Shown here: positions 13,801 to 28,800 of the stretch, piece after piece
Layout of the letters: every line of letters starts with the position of its first letter
Numbering within the stretch: position 1 is the stretch's first letter
Assembly (NCBI RefSeq): GCF_004027225.2
Contig: NC_044277.2
Coordinates: forward strand, 73,533,900 to 73,597,899
DNA length: 64,000 bases
Source of the DNA: Strigops habroptila
Lineage: Eukaryota; Chordata; Aves; Psittaciformes; Psittacidae
Direction: 5' to 3'
Notes under the pieces: model-generated
The model's input: only the letters and a program-made list of their open reading frames with translations
Databases searched by the model: none
Told to the model about the DNA's origin: nothing
Translations under genes and position numbers: made by a program

Positions 13801-16800
13801 GTAGCAGCAGACTTAACATGCAATTGCTTTCAAAGGAAATTAATGCAGTAATGACTAGCTTAGGTATGAAAAGAAGATCCAATAAACTTAAAATGTTAAA
13901 ATTCAAAATAAAACAATGGAAGTAATTTCAATAAATAATTTCAATTTCACACAAAAGCAAAAAGAATGCTCAAAGGGACTTGCAAACAAACAAAACATAA
14001 AGCCTCTTCTCATAAAAGAGGAAGGTAAATGCAAAAGATTAATTTTGGCCTCATCAGTGATAATTCTGAAAAGCCTACAATAATTTTTTGCTGATTTAAA
14101 GAATTTTAATGATAATCTTACCCTAGCAATGACACCAGAGATGAACACCGTTGGCTTAGGTGGGCTGAAAAAAGATAAGATGGATTATTTGTATAAATTA
14201 TTTCGAAGGTGAAAATGAAAAGTACATCACATATACAATGAAAAAAAAAAGTAGCATTTTTGACAATTAATGAATGTTTCAAATAGACATGACAAATTTC
14301 CTCTTCAAATGACTATTGCCTTACTAGTTCTTAATGCAGCCAAGAACAGACCTATTGGGTTTGGATGCTATTGCTTCACGTTAATTGTGATAGCAGTAAA
14401 AGGCTAGTCCAGCAACAGTCTGTTCCTTACTTTAAGCTTAGAGTCTTTGTTTGTTTGCATTGGTTTCTTAATCCCCAAATTTTATCGATAAGCTGCCAGC
14501 AGTTCTTTAGGCTTAGTGTATTTGTATTGTAACAATGAGAACTGTAGTTGGACTAAACTTACTGCTGTGATGGAGAATAAAATAAAATTCAAGTTTATAT
14601 GTGTCAATCAAACGGATTAAGATTCTGAGTATCAAAAAAAACCAACACCCAGTACTGTAGATTTTTCAAGTGGGTATTTATCTACTTTATTACACAGGAG
14701 GATCAAGTCTACAACAAAACAAACACTAAAAAACAAAGCAAAGCCCACCCTGCTTTTTCAGTTGCAGACCTCCATCCATGCCAATAGGAACAGACTCTCC
14801 ATGGGTAGAATTCAACTCAGAGCTTGGGCAGCACAAGCGATCAGTCTCCCTGGGCCACCAATCTACTGAACTGACCAACTCTACAGGAAGGCCAAAGAGT
14901 AGCCATGTATATCAGTCTACCCCCGGGGGTGGGCATTACCAAAGTGTCTAAATTATAAATACTCAGCAACTTCAGTGGTCTCCTGGGCAAGAAAACCCAT
15001 ACATGTGCATGGAGTCTACCGAACAATGAAGACCAGGAGCTCCAGAAAATCTCTGCAATAGAGATAATACTTCTGTAAGAAAACCACATAACCTGAGGCA
15101 CTGCAGAGGGAAGGAGAGTGCGGAGGTAAAGTTGTGCCTCGCTCTGAGCATGTCCATAACTGAGGACTCTGAGCAGGCGGTTCATTAACTTGCACCATGA
15201 GAAGGGTCCCTGCCCTCTGATGTTATAGCTAATCAGGTTGGAACAACACAAAGCAAACACAAATCAAATTATTTATTAGAGGAATGATACTGATTATTAT
15301 GATGCACTTTACAACTACACAGCTTGTAAAGATTTATTAATATGATGTTATGTGATGTTAAGGTAACAAGCAGCACAGTATTAGAACTCAATATAATAGT
15401 CTAATAAATATTGCCTGAGCCCTGTTTAAGTCATAGTATTGCTACACAGCCTCTGAACACTCTAGTTACTTTAAAAGACTCATCATCCCTTCTAGAGATT
15501 TTTAAAAAGTCAGAAAGACAGGATTAGAAAAAGGGAGAAAAGAAGGGCGTTCTGCTCTGAAATACCTCCATTAAAGAGTACCAGCAACATTTCCTATCAT
15601 AAGAAAGGATATTTTGATAACTATATTAGACATCTTCAATTTTCTGTTAGAATAAACTAATAACAAGCAAAGATCAATAGCAAAACACTTTCATTTTATC
15701 CAAATTGTACTGAGCTAATTAGTATGTTACAGTCTGCATGAGATTTCCTGGATGCTGAGTAACAAACTCAAAGAAGTAACTCTGACTGGGAAAACGCAGA
15801 TGTACTGCAGTGGCTCAAGGTGCCATTCATAAACTAACACCATGACATTATAAAGGAAATGAACAGTAAATGGGGAAAAAATGTGTGGCAAGTTATTCTT
15901 CAACTATACATGGAATTGGGCTTTAGTCACACTCCGAGAAACAGTTATTTGTTTGACACTGCATTATTAACAATATTGGATAGTGTGAAATTCAAATCAG
16001 ATGGATTTTTTCTTATATTCTTACCATGACCTTTCAGTGTTCACTATGCTTAGATGATGCATGAAATTCAAATCAACATTTCCCAGAAAGAGCCTCTATT
16101 TGCTGAACGTGCTATGGCTTGTCTGCCCATCACCACACTGTGTTATTTGCGGTGTGTTTCATACTTCTTGCTTTAAAAACAAGTTAAATGCTCCGTGGTT
16201 TTGGCCAAAAATGACAACTGGAAGAAATCTCTTGCATAATGGTTGTTTCAAACACAGCTTTCCCTGCTGCAAATTGCAAACATCTTAGAAACCCTGGTCT
16301 CCTGTTGAAATGTCATGCTATTAATATTCAAAGGACCCAAACCTTAAAGTGCTAAGTTCCCTGGGTACACAACAGAGCTGGATAGAGTTAGAATATTTGG
16401 TACATTTCTGTACTTCCTTTTACTTAGTAGTATGTTCTTCTGTCTAAGGAACTAGGCTGAAGATTCTATAAAGATAATTTTCAGATTCAGTTAAGCTAAA
16501 ATCCAACCTGAGGTTTATGTTCTCAGTAATGTTGCAGAAGTAGCTAGCATATTTGACAAAAAATCAACAATACCAATTTCCTGGTAAAAACTATATGTTC
16601 AGATGCGAAGAATTTATCTTGAACTCTTTCATGAAATAACATACTTAGCATCGTTTGTATGCAATTGGTTCTAGGACTGTCTTTAGTCACTCTCTTAGGA
16701 ACAGGATGCTAACTAGGGCTATCCCAGGGGTGTGTGGTAGCCACCAAAACACCTCACATTAAGTAGCCTAGGGTTCATGTGGAACATTTTAAGGTAGCAC

Positions 16801-19800
16801 AGGGCAATTCACTGACACATAGGTAATAGGAAACCAGGGTTGCAAAAATGTATCTACATCCAAATGCAGCTGGAACAGATTAGTCCCTGACTTTCACCCT
16901 TATTTGTCTTCTTGGTAGATTTTTGACTGGACTTTTCTTGCTTTAGGCTAGATTTCCAACTTTTAAACGTAAGAACTAATGGTAATGTTGACTTGGCTTC
17001 TCAAGCACCTCTACCCTCCATCCACAAAAATCTTTTACAGAAATCCCATCATTCATTTCTGGCTGACTTCAGTTCCCACACTCGGCTGTAGGCACACACC
17101 GTAATGAGACTTCACCTCTCACTTAACTGATTACAAAGGCAAAATGCTTCGTTCCTATGGAAGACACATCAGCCTATTAGGAAGCTCATTTTCGTGCATT
17201 AATTATTCCCTAGCAAGGAAAAAAGATAGAAAGCTGGCCAGAAATGCAAATGATTAAGTTTTGTCTTTATTTACGCTCTACGTAAAAACCAGTGGCTTTC
17301 CCCCTATTTTTATCAGATTACACTGTCCCAGAAAAGATCTTTAAAAATTTAATATTACCAATTATCTTTGATGATCTATGGAACCAGAATCAGGCCAGAG
17401 CATATACAGTCACACATCTATACTAATGAGGAAATTCAATGGATCAGAGAAAGGCCTGGATAATCAGTCACTGATTCACACTTTAATTTCATACTTAATG
17501 AGAGAAATCTTTCTACAGATGAACTTCTTCGCAATAAATTCAACCTCTACTGCCAGCCTCTCAAACCACTGGCTTTTGCGGACCCAGATTAGCTGCCAGG
17601 ATCGTAACTCTGTAATTGCACTCTGGGACATCTACTGACACTGCAGTGTTGCAACATCACTCATTATCTTTCCCAAGAACCTACCAAATATAGAAACAAA
17701 AATGGAGAATACGCACAGGCTATCATCACTACATTTGTAAAACACTTCAAGTGCTTTAAATTCTATTGGTGTTTTATGCAAGCACAACCTACATTTCCCG
17801 TATTTTGTAAGCTGTGATGGTTGCTTTGAGGATATGCTTAATCTGATGAAAATCGGTTTGACAGATGTTGTTTTGAAGATGCAGCATTCCTTTGTCTAGG
17901 CACCAGTAAACAAGAGAGCCAAAAAAATACATTACTTTTTGAGAAAAACTGGTTTTGTTTATATATATGTATGTGCTTTACAGCTATTTAATGCACATAT
18001 TTATTTAAAGTTAAATAATAGCCACACCTGATACTGTGTAAGGAATACAATGGCATGTTTGCCAAGACTGCTTAGCGAGTGTGTCAATACTTTCAGAGCA
18101 AATCCTTGTTTTATTATAACGTATGGAGAAAAAGAACACATCTGTTAAGATCTTAGTGCTCAAAGAACCTACCCTAATTTTACATGTGCAATGCTGCTAA
18201 GAACTGCACCTGTTTAACGTCAGACTCTCTACTGGATTAATTTATCCTGATTGTATTAAAATGAAATAAAGATTTCTATTATTTTATAATACTTCACTTA
18301 AATAAGATCTTTATCTGGCATTGCAAGTAAATAACAAAGAAGATGGAATACTTAAAAAGATCATTAACTAAATGAAATAAGGCATTAATAATACCAAAAT
18401 CTTATGCCTTCACCTCAGAGGGATTAGGTGAACTGAAGTCTGACAGACATACTCTAAAGCCAAACCCAGTGACACTGAAATTACTGTGAAATCTCCTACA
18501 GGCCACAGAACATACATGGGGCAGATACGTATTTATCTAAACTCAATTTAAAATAGAGAAACTGAATAAATTAGTTCTCTAAGTTAACAGGGAATTTTAC
18601 AGTTCTTTGTCTATCTATGCAGTGAATGCACACACATAGGTGCAGAGGCTACGCATGCACACATGTATCGATTACACAGATTCACAGCTGTTTATGAGTG
18701 GTCCCAAGTGCAGAGAAGAGTGTGGCACATTCCCATGGCTGCTGTATTCAGTCCAGGAACACCGTAAGTAAAGAATCAGAACAGAAATAAAGGTGGAAAA
18801 AAAACCCAACTGAGAAAGCATGGAGAAACTTCTGTATGAGAAAAGAGCTAAGAACTATTTGCACACAGTATACTAAACAGTGGAGAATATCGTTCCCATT
18901 TATCTTCTTTGTAATATAAGTAGAATGTGACACTTGAAGAAAGTAGAAGACATACATTTAGAACTAATAATAGCAGATACCTTTAACATACTATTGAATG
19001 AAATGCAGAACCTTCTGAGGAGGCAACATAAATAAATATAATAAAAATAAGGCAAAATCAAGATCAAGAGTTTCATGAGGTTCAAAATCAGAATTAGACA
19101 CTTAAATGATGCAAACCCATTCATATCAGTTTGGATAAAAATGTGGAAAAGTTATATGAATGCTGATGCTCCAGGGCTCAACTTATCCTTAAACTGATCA
19201 GGACTACAAAGAAATCTCTTCTGTGCAGAGGTTAAACTTTGGTATGCTATTACCCTTTCTGCCTTCAATTAAATGTCATGAGAGATTATTTTCCTGATAC
19301 ATCTGATTTATCCAAAAACCATCTATGTACTGTAAATCAGTATACAAGCATAGTCTCAAGATTTCCGTATGCTAACGTTTCAAACATTTACAACAGGTTA
19401 GCCTACTTTAAAAAGGCCAGAACTACACAGATGCAAGCCTTTTGTTAGGCTAGAAGATTTATTTTTTTTTCAAAATAGGCAAAAAAAAAAAAGTTAAATG
19501 CATTAAAACTACATTAAACTAATCTTCTAAACAGGAATGATTCATATTTGTCTTTTCATACTCACGGGAGTTAATAATACATCTGTTTAAGTGGATCTGG
19601 CAAAGAGACATACAAGTATATAAATAATCACGACATGTTTTTCAAAGACTTAGGAGCCACAAATCATGCCATGATTTTTAGCTACCCAAGAATAACAGCG
19701 GAGTTTGTAATTTGGTGTTTCCTTCCTTTAATCAATCACCCAGTGGCATGTACTGCGACTCACAGCTGGACTGTAGCTGTGGAAAGCAAAGGAGAAATTC

Positions 19801-22800
19801 CTGCAAGGATGAGAACTGAAGAGGTACCTATGCAGAACTTGGAGCTGCACCCAATTCCCTGAACCACTAGGCAAAGGCAGCACACACCTCAGCCCTCCAG
19901 TACCCCATTCCAGCAGGGAACTGAAAAATGAGCAGAAACTTCTACCAAGCACCTTCCCCTTTACTGCCTTGCTCATTTCCAGACAAATATATTATTCACT
20001 CTCATGGTAAGTTGCTTAGCATGCAAAATGAAAGACATACATGAAATAGTATGATCTGCAGTTAGTTATTGATCACCCAACTATTCCCTAATAAGAGCAG
20101 TTTGGCTATTTTATACCTTGTCCTCCATGAACAGAAAGTTCTCCCAATATTCTGAGCAGAATTCCATCTTCAATCAACAAAACTTCAGACTTTAATCCTG
20201 CCCTTATCCTTCTGGAATTAAAAACATACTGGCCAGTTGTTCAAATCATCCAACTTAAACTTCAAGGTTGCTTGGGAATTCATGATTATGAATCATGATC
20301 ATGATTATGATCATGATTATGTTATGAAACACAGAAGCTAACTAGTCTGAGTTTCAGTCCAATGCCTCTTTAAAGATGTGCACATACTTCTTTATAGAGG
20401 TGCTTATTTGAATTTACATAGCTGCCTTTGATTTTGGTATTGTTTGTGAAAATAAATTCCAAGATGATTAAAACCACACCGAGATGATTAAAACCACATT
20501 TTTCAGCAACAGAGGAAAACTAACAAGCACACTGCTCATCAGCTTGCCTGAAATACTTTCCCATTGGTTATAATACATTTAGGTTATTAATTTTCTGGAT
20601 AGAAAAGTAATAATTAGTTTGACTGACTACCAGAGGGAAATATTCTAGCTGATTGCATGGGGACATACAGTATCTGATATTCTATAATAGTTTATCCTGT
20701 TGAGGTCATTTATTTACCTGTCATAGCTTTCAAACCTTTAAGAGCACCCACAGGATGGCACTGTTGAACCTCTGAGTATTGTGTACAGTAAGTAGGGAAC
20801 AACGTCAAAGAAATCCAGGTACTGCAACAAATACTAAATCAAGTAAAAAGGAATACATCCTCTTGATGCTGTATCTTGATGATATGCAGTACGTATGTAC
20901 AGACACAGACAAATTCATACACATACCTACAAACACTACTTTTGGAAAGCAATTTTCTTGTCCCCATGTGTTAGACTGTGCCTTGATATACCCCATGAGA
21001 TAGCTTCCACTCTGCTAATTTTTCCCTCTTACTATACTGGTAAAATTAATGCAAGTTTGAAGGAAGAACTCAATGCCTTATCAGGAAATTTTAATGACTA
21101 TTTGTTTTGCTATTCACATACAAATGAATTGGGTGTCCTGATCATTTAATGAGGTGGTAAATCACTGGCCATTATACTTAATAGCAACTGATTGACATAC
21201 ACTGTTCTTACATTCTGTCATCGTATCGCAGCATATGGCCTGATTAATCGCACCAGCCTCTCATTCATCTTTGATTTAGTGCATGTGTTAGTCATAAAAG
21301 GAAATTATTTAAGAAAGATATCCACCATCTCTTATGTATATTGTTGTACATTACATTGCTATCAGAGAATCAATTTCTCTTTCATGTCTTCTTCTGATCA
21401 CAAAATGAAGATTTAAGTATCTCACCTTTTCTATAAACTTGGAGGATTTAGAAATAGTCCATAATTCTCCAACTGCTGGTTCATTTATTAGGCTTCAACC
21501 CTGTTATCACAGTATCTACATTAGCTCTTAGTGAACATCAGTGACAACCTTCTCACAGGCAGCAATTGCAGTATTAGCCCACTTAATATCTGTAGCCACT
21601 AAACGGTGGAAAAATGAGCGCTGTGAGAACTGACATAAAGCAAGCAGTACTTAAATGGTGACACAACTGAAAGGAAACTCTAAAATAAGGAATGGAGTAG
21701 GGTAGACTTTAAGCATTTGCAAAATGGCCAGCAAAGGCCACGGTGCAAAGGGGAGAGAGGACCAAGTCTCCCGTGTGTTAGCCAAGTGCTGAAGTGCATC
21801 CCCATGCATGTTCCCATGACAGTAACACACTTCCATAGTAAGAATATCATGACACAAGTCAGTCGCGGCACTGCTGTAGCTCCTCCATCTCCCAGCAGAT
21901 GAAAGATGGAGCAGAATTGGAAAAACAGTGTGAAACTGTACTAGGAATAGAGGATGTCAGGGCAATGAAGGAGACACAGAAGGCAGAAGCTACTAAGAAG
22001 GGGAAAATCTCACTCCTGCCCAGGTGAATCTGTGTTTGACTCGGACTCAGGGCACTGGCACAGAATTTCACAACCCTTCCTGTTAAGAGTTTGTACCCAA
22101 ATTTTGCTTTCCAATGTCATGATCCATTAATTAGATGTGCACCTTTCACTCTCCTACTGCTTTGAAGAATTGCAATACTGTTTCTTGTTACTACAAACTA
22201 CACTGCAGACACAAGCGTGCATGCATCTCTACGTGCATAAATACATCACCTTTCACAGCCACAGCGCTATTGTAAGGAGCCTTCTCAACCCAATTCTATA
22301 CCATGTGTTGTGCATGGTTTCCATTCTGCAGTTGCACCCTACTGTTAGGTAAAGCTCTCCAAAGGAAATGCAGAGTAAAATCAGCATTTTTTCACTTCTG
22401 TGGCTGTTCTGGCCACAGCAGAACAGACCGTGGCAAAGTTCTTGCCCGTTTCAATAGGCCATTCTTGGAAAAGCTCTGAGCACAATGAAGGGCATTGTGG
22501 AAGGTCATGAAGACACTCTGGTAGTACCAGATTCCATGCTAAACACTGCATGAGCGGGCTGTATTGGCCAGGAACTTGCTTTAGTTCAAACCCTGCCAAA
22601 GTCATTGACACATTTCTCCCTATTCTCCAGTGGCAGGTGGCACTTCTAGAGATACAAATCTTGTCATAGGAATGAGACCAGTAAATCCTGGAATCTCTTA
22701 ATTGCTCTTAATTCAGACATAGAAAACAAAGAACACATTTTTTAAGCATGCAATCCTACGTTTAGAGCTTATATAGAAGCAACAGAAGACAGAATTGAAG

Positions 22801-25800
22801 GACATTTTCAACTTAACAGCTTACTTTTAATAGCCAGAAACCTCCTAGCACCTAATAAACTTAGCCCAGCTAGGATTTTAATGTGACAAAAGACAGAATC
22901 ACAGAATGGTTGAGGCTGGAAGGGATCACGGGGGGTCATCTAGTCTAAGCTCCTTGCTTAGGCGTAGTCACCTACAGCACATTGCTCAGGATTGCATCCA
23001 GATGGCTCTTGAGCATCTCCAGGGAAGAAGACTCCACAGCCTCTCTGGGCAACCTACTCCAGTGCTCAGTCACCCTCTCAAAGACCAAAGTTATCTAAAA
23101 GGGATTCAGGGTGCATCTCTGTCTAAATGAACTCAGAGAAATTTAGTTTTTCCACTGAAAAACTGACCTCAACTGACCTGAGAGGAAGCAACCACTTCAC
23201 TCCCCTACTACCATTACAATGCCTGCTGCTGAGCTGTGGCAGTCAGAAAGGCTGAATCTTAATTTTCCATCTAGGAACACTCAGTCACCTGAATACAATC
23301 AGAACATGCTGTTTCTTCCTTTCATCTCTTTAACCCTTATCTTAAGGGTTTAATCTAGAAGGTCAACACCAGATACTACTACAATCTTCAAAACTTCCAC
23401 TGTCAGTGGGACTGCAACCTGGTACCAAGAAAATAAACAGAAAATGACCTTGAAGAAATCAATAGCAATGGAATTCAAAGCATTACAATCTGAAGGATTT
23501 CAAGAGGAGGTCTTGGATGGTAAGCTTTCACTCAGTGTGAAATAAATGTCTAGCTTTAAGTGATAATGAAAGCCATGACAATGCAAATGAGTAACAGATC
23601 AATGTGCTGTTAAATCTGAGTATAGTTCTATAGTAGTACCAGTTCATTTCAACGGGATGTAGAAATCTTAAAGCAACTACAAACTCCTGAATGTCAATAC
23701 CACTAGTGATTTTTCCTTTAATCTAACAAAAACGACTGCTAATTTTCTAGTTGAGTTTGTTAGATCTGTCACATCCTGGTGTTCCATTTGTTTGAATGAC
23801 TTTTAATTGCTTTAATAATAGCTAAAGCAGTTCATTTCCTCAAAGAAGTACTATAGCTCCTACAAGATGGCAGCAGCCACTTGAAAATATTACCTTCTAC
23901 CATACAGAACAGGGTTAGATTACATCTTTTCCTATGTGTGATATACATGTAGCTTTTGCTTCTTTACCTTGCTTCTACAGGACCAATACATCAGTCCCTC
24001 TGAGGAACGAAAACAAAATAAGCATGCACAGTCTCAGCTGAGTTTACATTTATTAACAGCAGCAATGCTGTTGGTACTTTATACTGGTAGTTTGTACTAG
24101 TATTTTATACTGGTGATTTCTGTACAGAGCACAACAGAAAAGAAAAAATGACACTAAAAATGACTCATTTTACTTTATCCATTACCTGGTGGGACGGTTC
24201 CGGCTACAGAGCTGTCTAAAGTTATAGTTCTGTTGTTCTAGCTGAATGGTGTCCTTAGCAAGAACACAGTTCTTCCAAAACAACTGCCTAGCAGTAGCAC
24301 CTCTGGCCACTGTCTAGATGTTATAACAAGTGACAACATAATAACGGGAGTTGACTTCAGAAATTATTAGCCTACTCACCTTTGAAATCACGGACAATGG
24401 GCATAAGTAAAATGTACGAATTTCAAATATAATGTGGACCTATTTAAGTATCAATTTGGGTTAGGTTTAGCAAAAAAAAAAAAAGATTTCTAAATATGCC
24501 TTTATTCCTCTGTTTATGCTTCAAAAAGCCATTTCAGACATCCTGTGTGTACTTGGACATACAAACATTTTAATTAATAGCTTTGTATTTTCTAATGAAC
24601 CCGGATATACCTTTTGCAGAAGTCTATTAACATGCAAATGCAGAGATCTCTCCTGGTTTAGAAGGTCATTTTTACTCTGTGTAGTTCAAGAGAGTAATGG
24701 AGTCCCAGTACATCAGTGTGAAAATTAATGAAAACTTATGACACCACCATCAGATTTTCAAACAATTAAAAAGTGGAAATAGTAACTGTCACAATAAGTA
24801 CACCTTCTATCATACACGCAACCAAGTGTGTATATCTATAAACACTATGCTGCATGACTTTTCTCAATGTGGTATAACTAGCTGACAGCTTATTCTTTTC
24901 AAATTAAGCATTTTGAAGAAGCATTTTGTAAATACAAGACGTTTTCACTACAAAACTGCATTTCCATTATTTATCTCTTGGTTCCATTGCATTTTATTAA
25001 CCTTCCTACCATTAACAATCCCCAGTCTGCTGGGCTAAGCATCTGAGTAATGCTGACTCTCTACTTTAAGAATTCTGTATGAAACACATCCCCATTTCAT
25101 TTTCATTGCAAAAGCAAGTGGTTAGACAGAGCTCAAGACCTGCAGGAGTAGGAACCAGAAGAAATTTTCTAATGGCACTTTTGGCAGAGGGTACAGAGGA
25201 GGTAATGATCCTGTCCTTCTTTCCATCTTCTCCACCTCTAGCCACCTCTAACAGCCTCTTAGCCCCCAAGAGCTAGCTCCCAAACCAAACTTGATTTTTG
25301 TCATTTTTAATACCACCACATTAATTTGGTTAATCACCAAATTGTTTATTTTCTACAGAGTGATGACTCTGAGTAACATACCTCCAAAGCCGGTGCTTTC
25401 CTGAGAACACATCTCTAACTTACAGCATAATTGCTTCACATGTAAATAGAGAAGATCAGGAATCTGGAATCTGCAGCAACCAAATTTTTCTGCAAGATGA
25501 TGCACTCCCTGATTCAGCTGAACTCTTCTGAATTCACATTATCTTAGAAGCAGCTGAAAACCTCTGCAACGAGGAGTCTTAAAACTACTTTAGAGGAACT
25601 GTACCATTTTGGATCTTAACTTTCTTCTTTTTTATCAACTACTTAGGGAGAAAATTAAAGATACACCTGCCTGAGATTGCTAAATCAAAGAACACCAAGA
25701 GAGGATTCAAACAGTTAATCTGCTCACAGCAGGAAAACATACCATGAAAGAGTGTGAACAGTAAGAGACAGAGACAATAGAAATCATACTGCTAGAAATT

Positions 25801-28800
25801 CATGTACCTGAGAAAGGCCTCACAGTCTATAAAGGCTCTAAATTCTGGTTTGATAACTTACAATACAGATAAATCTTAAAAGATGGCCACTGGAAAAAAA
25901 AGAAATTTAAAAAAATCCAAGTTTAAGCTTAACTGTACATTAGAGATTTTTATTTTATTTTTTTTCCAGATGAGACAAGATTCTGAAACATAAAATAGCA
26001 AAGGTAAATGGAAAGCAACAAAGCTAGATGTAACAATAATGTATTTTCTGAAATGGTGTCTATCTGTGGTCACTTCTCAGACTCGTAATGATTCCCAGAG
26101 CACCTACCACATGGTAGGTGCAAATCAAATACTGCGGCCGGACTACAAGTCAGGCTGCTCCCAGACACATAAAGCTGTGGTCCAGTGAATAACTAGTCTC
26201 TGACAGGGGTTGAAAAAAAATTAATCACATGGATTAATAAAGGGGTTTGGTCACAAGCAGATACACATGCTTAAGAAATCAAAATAAGAACAGAAGAAGC
26301 CAAATTAATGCCTAAAGCATGTACTGCTTGTACTTGCATTCACTTTTAACTGTCCTTTTACATTATTTCCAAGATCACATTTTATAAATTGGTATGAATC
26401 ATAGACTGGTTTGGGTTGGAAGGGACCCTAAAGATCATCTAGTTCCAACTCCCCTGCCATGGGCAGGGACACCTTCCACTAGACCAGGTTGCTCCAAGCC
26501 CCATCCAACCTGGCCTTGAACACTGCTAGGGATGGGGCAGCCACAGCTTCTCTGGGCAATCTGTTCCACCATCTCACCACCCTCACAGTAAATAAATTCT
26601 TCCTAATATCTAATCTAAATCTCCCCTCTTTCAGCTTAAAGCCATTTCCCTTGTCCTATCCCCACATGCCCTTGTAAAAAGACCCTCTCCAGCTTTCTTG
26701 TAGCCACCCCTTTGGGTAGTGGAAGCTGCTCTAAGGTCTCTCCAGAACATTCTCTTCTCCAGGTTGAACAATTCCAACTCTCAGCCTGTCTTCACAGAAG
26801 AGGTGCTCCAGCCCTCTGAACATGGCTCTCCTCTGGACCTGATCCAACAGGTCCACATCCTTCTTATGTTGGGGACCCCAGAGCTGAACGCGGTGTGTGT
26901 AAACTTTTGATCAACAAACAATTTTACACACCCCTTTCATGCCAAATACCTACCCATTCATTCCCACGAAAAAAGCAAGAAGAGCTGGTGTAATGAGAAT
27001 GTCCTTATCAAACTGCCAAACCATTTTCTAATTTTCATCCTCTAAATTTAAGGCAAAACTTTGTATTAACCAATGTGGCATTCCTATTACTAACCTGCAC
27101 TTCCAAGAGAGAATTCAGGCCTCTTGTGTATACTTGCTCTAAATACTTGCTGCTATGACACTAAAATTGACTGAAAGGTATTGGGCTCCTGTCATATTTA
27201 TTTAAAATCTTAATACAGAAGTTGTCCATGGAGACATACCCTAGGCACCCTGATGACAGCAATGCTATTGCTGCAACATAATGGTCAGCTGCAAACTGAA
27301 ATTTAATTTCATTTTTGTCTATCAGAGAGATCTCTTCTCACTAGTTCAAGTTGCAAAGAAAGAAATTTCCACAAATTTTGCAGCAGCGATCCTTATTCAT
27401 AACTGTAACAGATCAAGAGAAGAAGAAAGTAAAGAAGTATATAGGAGCCTTAAGCAAGAAATGCAAGCTTTGTTCCAAAGCTCTGCTGTGAAGAACAGTA
27501 ACATTTCCTGATGCAACAGGGAGAGAATAATAGCACAATCCACAGTTCAGAAAACACATGGTGCAATCACTCTACTTGATTTGTAAATGGAAGTAAGAAC
27601 AGAAGGGCCCATTCTTTCCAAGGACAGTTCAAGTATGTTGTGAGTACTAGGCATAAGTATAGTAGGAGAGTAAACTATTGAGGCAAAGGGAAGGAAAAGA
27701 TGGGGAAAGGGGAGGAAAAAACAAAACAGGAAGGAAAAAAGGGGATCCTCTCCTTCAACAGTACTGCTGAATAAGTAGCAGGACAAATTTCATAAAACAC
27801 AGTGGCAGCTTCTGTGACGGGCCTAGATGACGGGGCAGACAGATCCAGGAACGCACTTCATGTTACAAGAACTAGGTATCTTGTTTTGTAGACAATATTA
27901 ATACTAGAGAAAGCACACGGAAAGACAATGCAAAAATGCCACTGATGTGCCCATGAAGTCTTTGATGAGATACCACAGGGCATCAGTAACAGGCATGTTG
28001 CCATGGGTTTACTGCCTCCTTCAGACAAACAGCTCAGCTATGACCTTGTCAAGCATTCGAAGGGAGACAACACACAAACATTCTCTCTCCTCCCCCTTTT
28101 CTGTGTGTGGGCTAACTACAGTCACATGTCTGCAATTCCCCAGACACGTTTTATTGATTTCACATGGAGAAATGATCCAAGTGTTTTGTAGCCTATGCAG
28201 AGACAAGGAGCACTTTCTTTCTCTTGAAAGAGAGCACCAAAAGACAGATCTGCAACTCCTATGAAAAGCACTAATAAGCTATCAGTAGTAATGAGCCAAC
28301 AGGCATCCACAAGTTCTGTTACCCCTGCTATCTCCAGAACCCTAGTTTCCATACAAGACCACTGGAACTCCTCAATTTTTTATGAATCAAAAGGCGATGA
28401 CTTGAGCATTTGAAATAGGAAGCCCACAACTGTCCACAGCAGAAGAGAAACACATGGGAAATTGCCCACAATCCGTGTCTGCTCTACGCTGGCATGGTAG
28501 AACCACGATGAAAAATTATATACAGAAATGATATACCTAGGATTGTGTCAAAGGGGGAGCTATGATCCTCCATGGAAGTAACAGAAGTCATGTTGATTTT
28601 AGTATGCATTCACTTTGCAGAGCTTCAAGTAACAGCAGAGTGTTAACACAGAATAGAAACACTACATAAAACATGAGCTAAGCCAATTCACTATTAAGAA
28701 AGTCCACCCTGAAGTAATTCCCATCTGCCTTTCTCACAGAGTGGCAAGCAGCCTCTCGTAACTTTCTCACCAAACACCAGAAAGTCTGATTTTGATTTCA

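Larger units (their letters stand above)
10818..14121 (-). other. DAP: DAP intron 3 (about 3.3 kb)
   Basis: The intron is bounded by GTAAGA and GAACAG. It contains a short CR1 3' end at 11333-11416 and a longer CR1 copy at 12064-12897, both in DAP sense orientation. The remaining sequence is AT-rich with no further recognisable feature. Confidence 0.9.
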
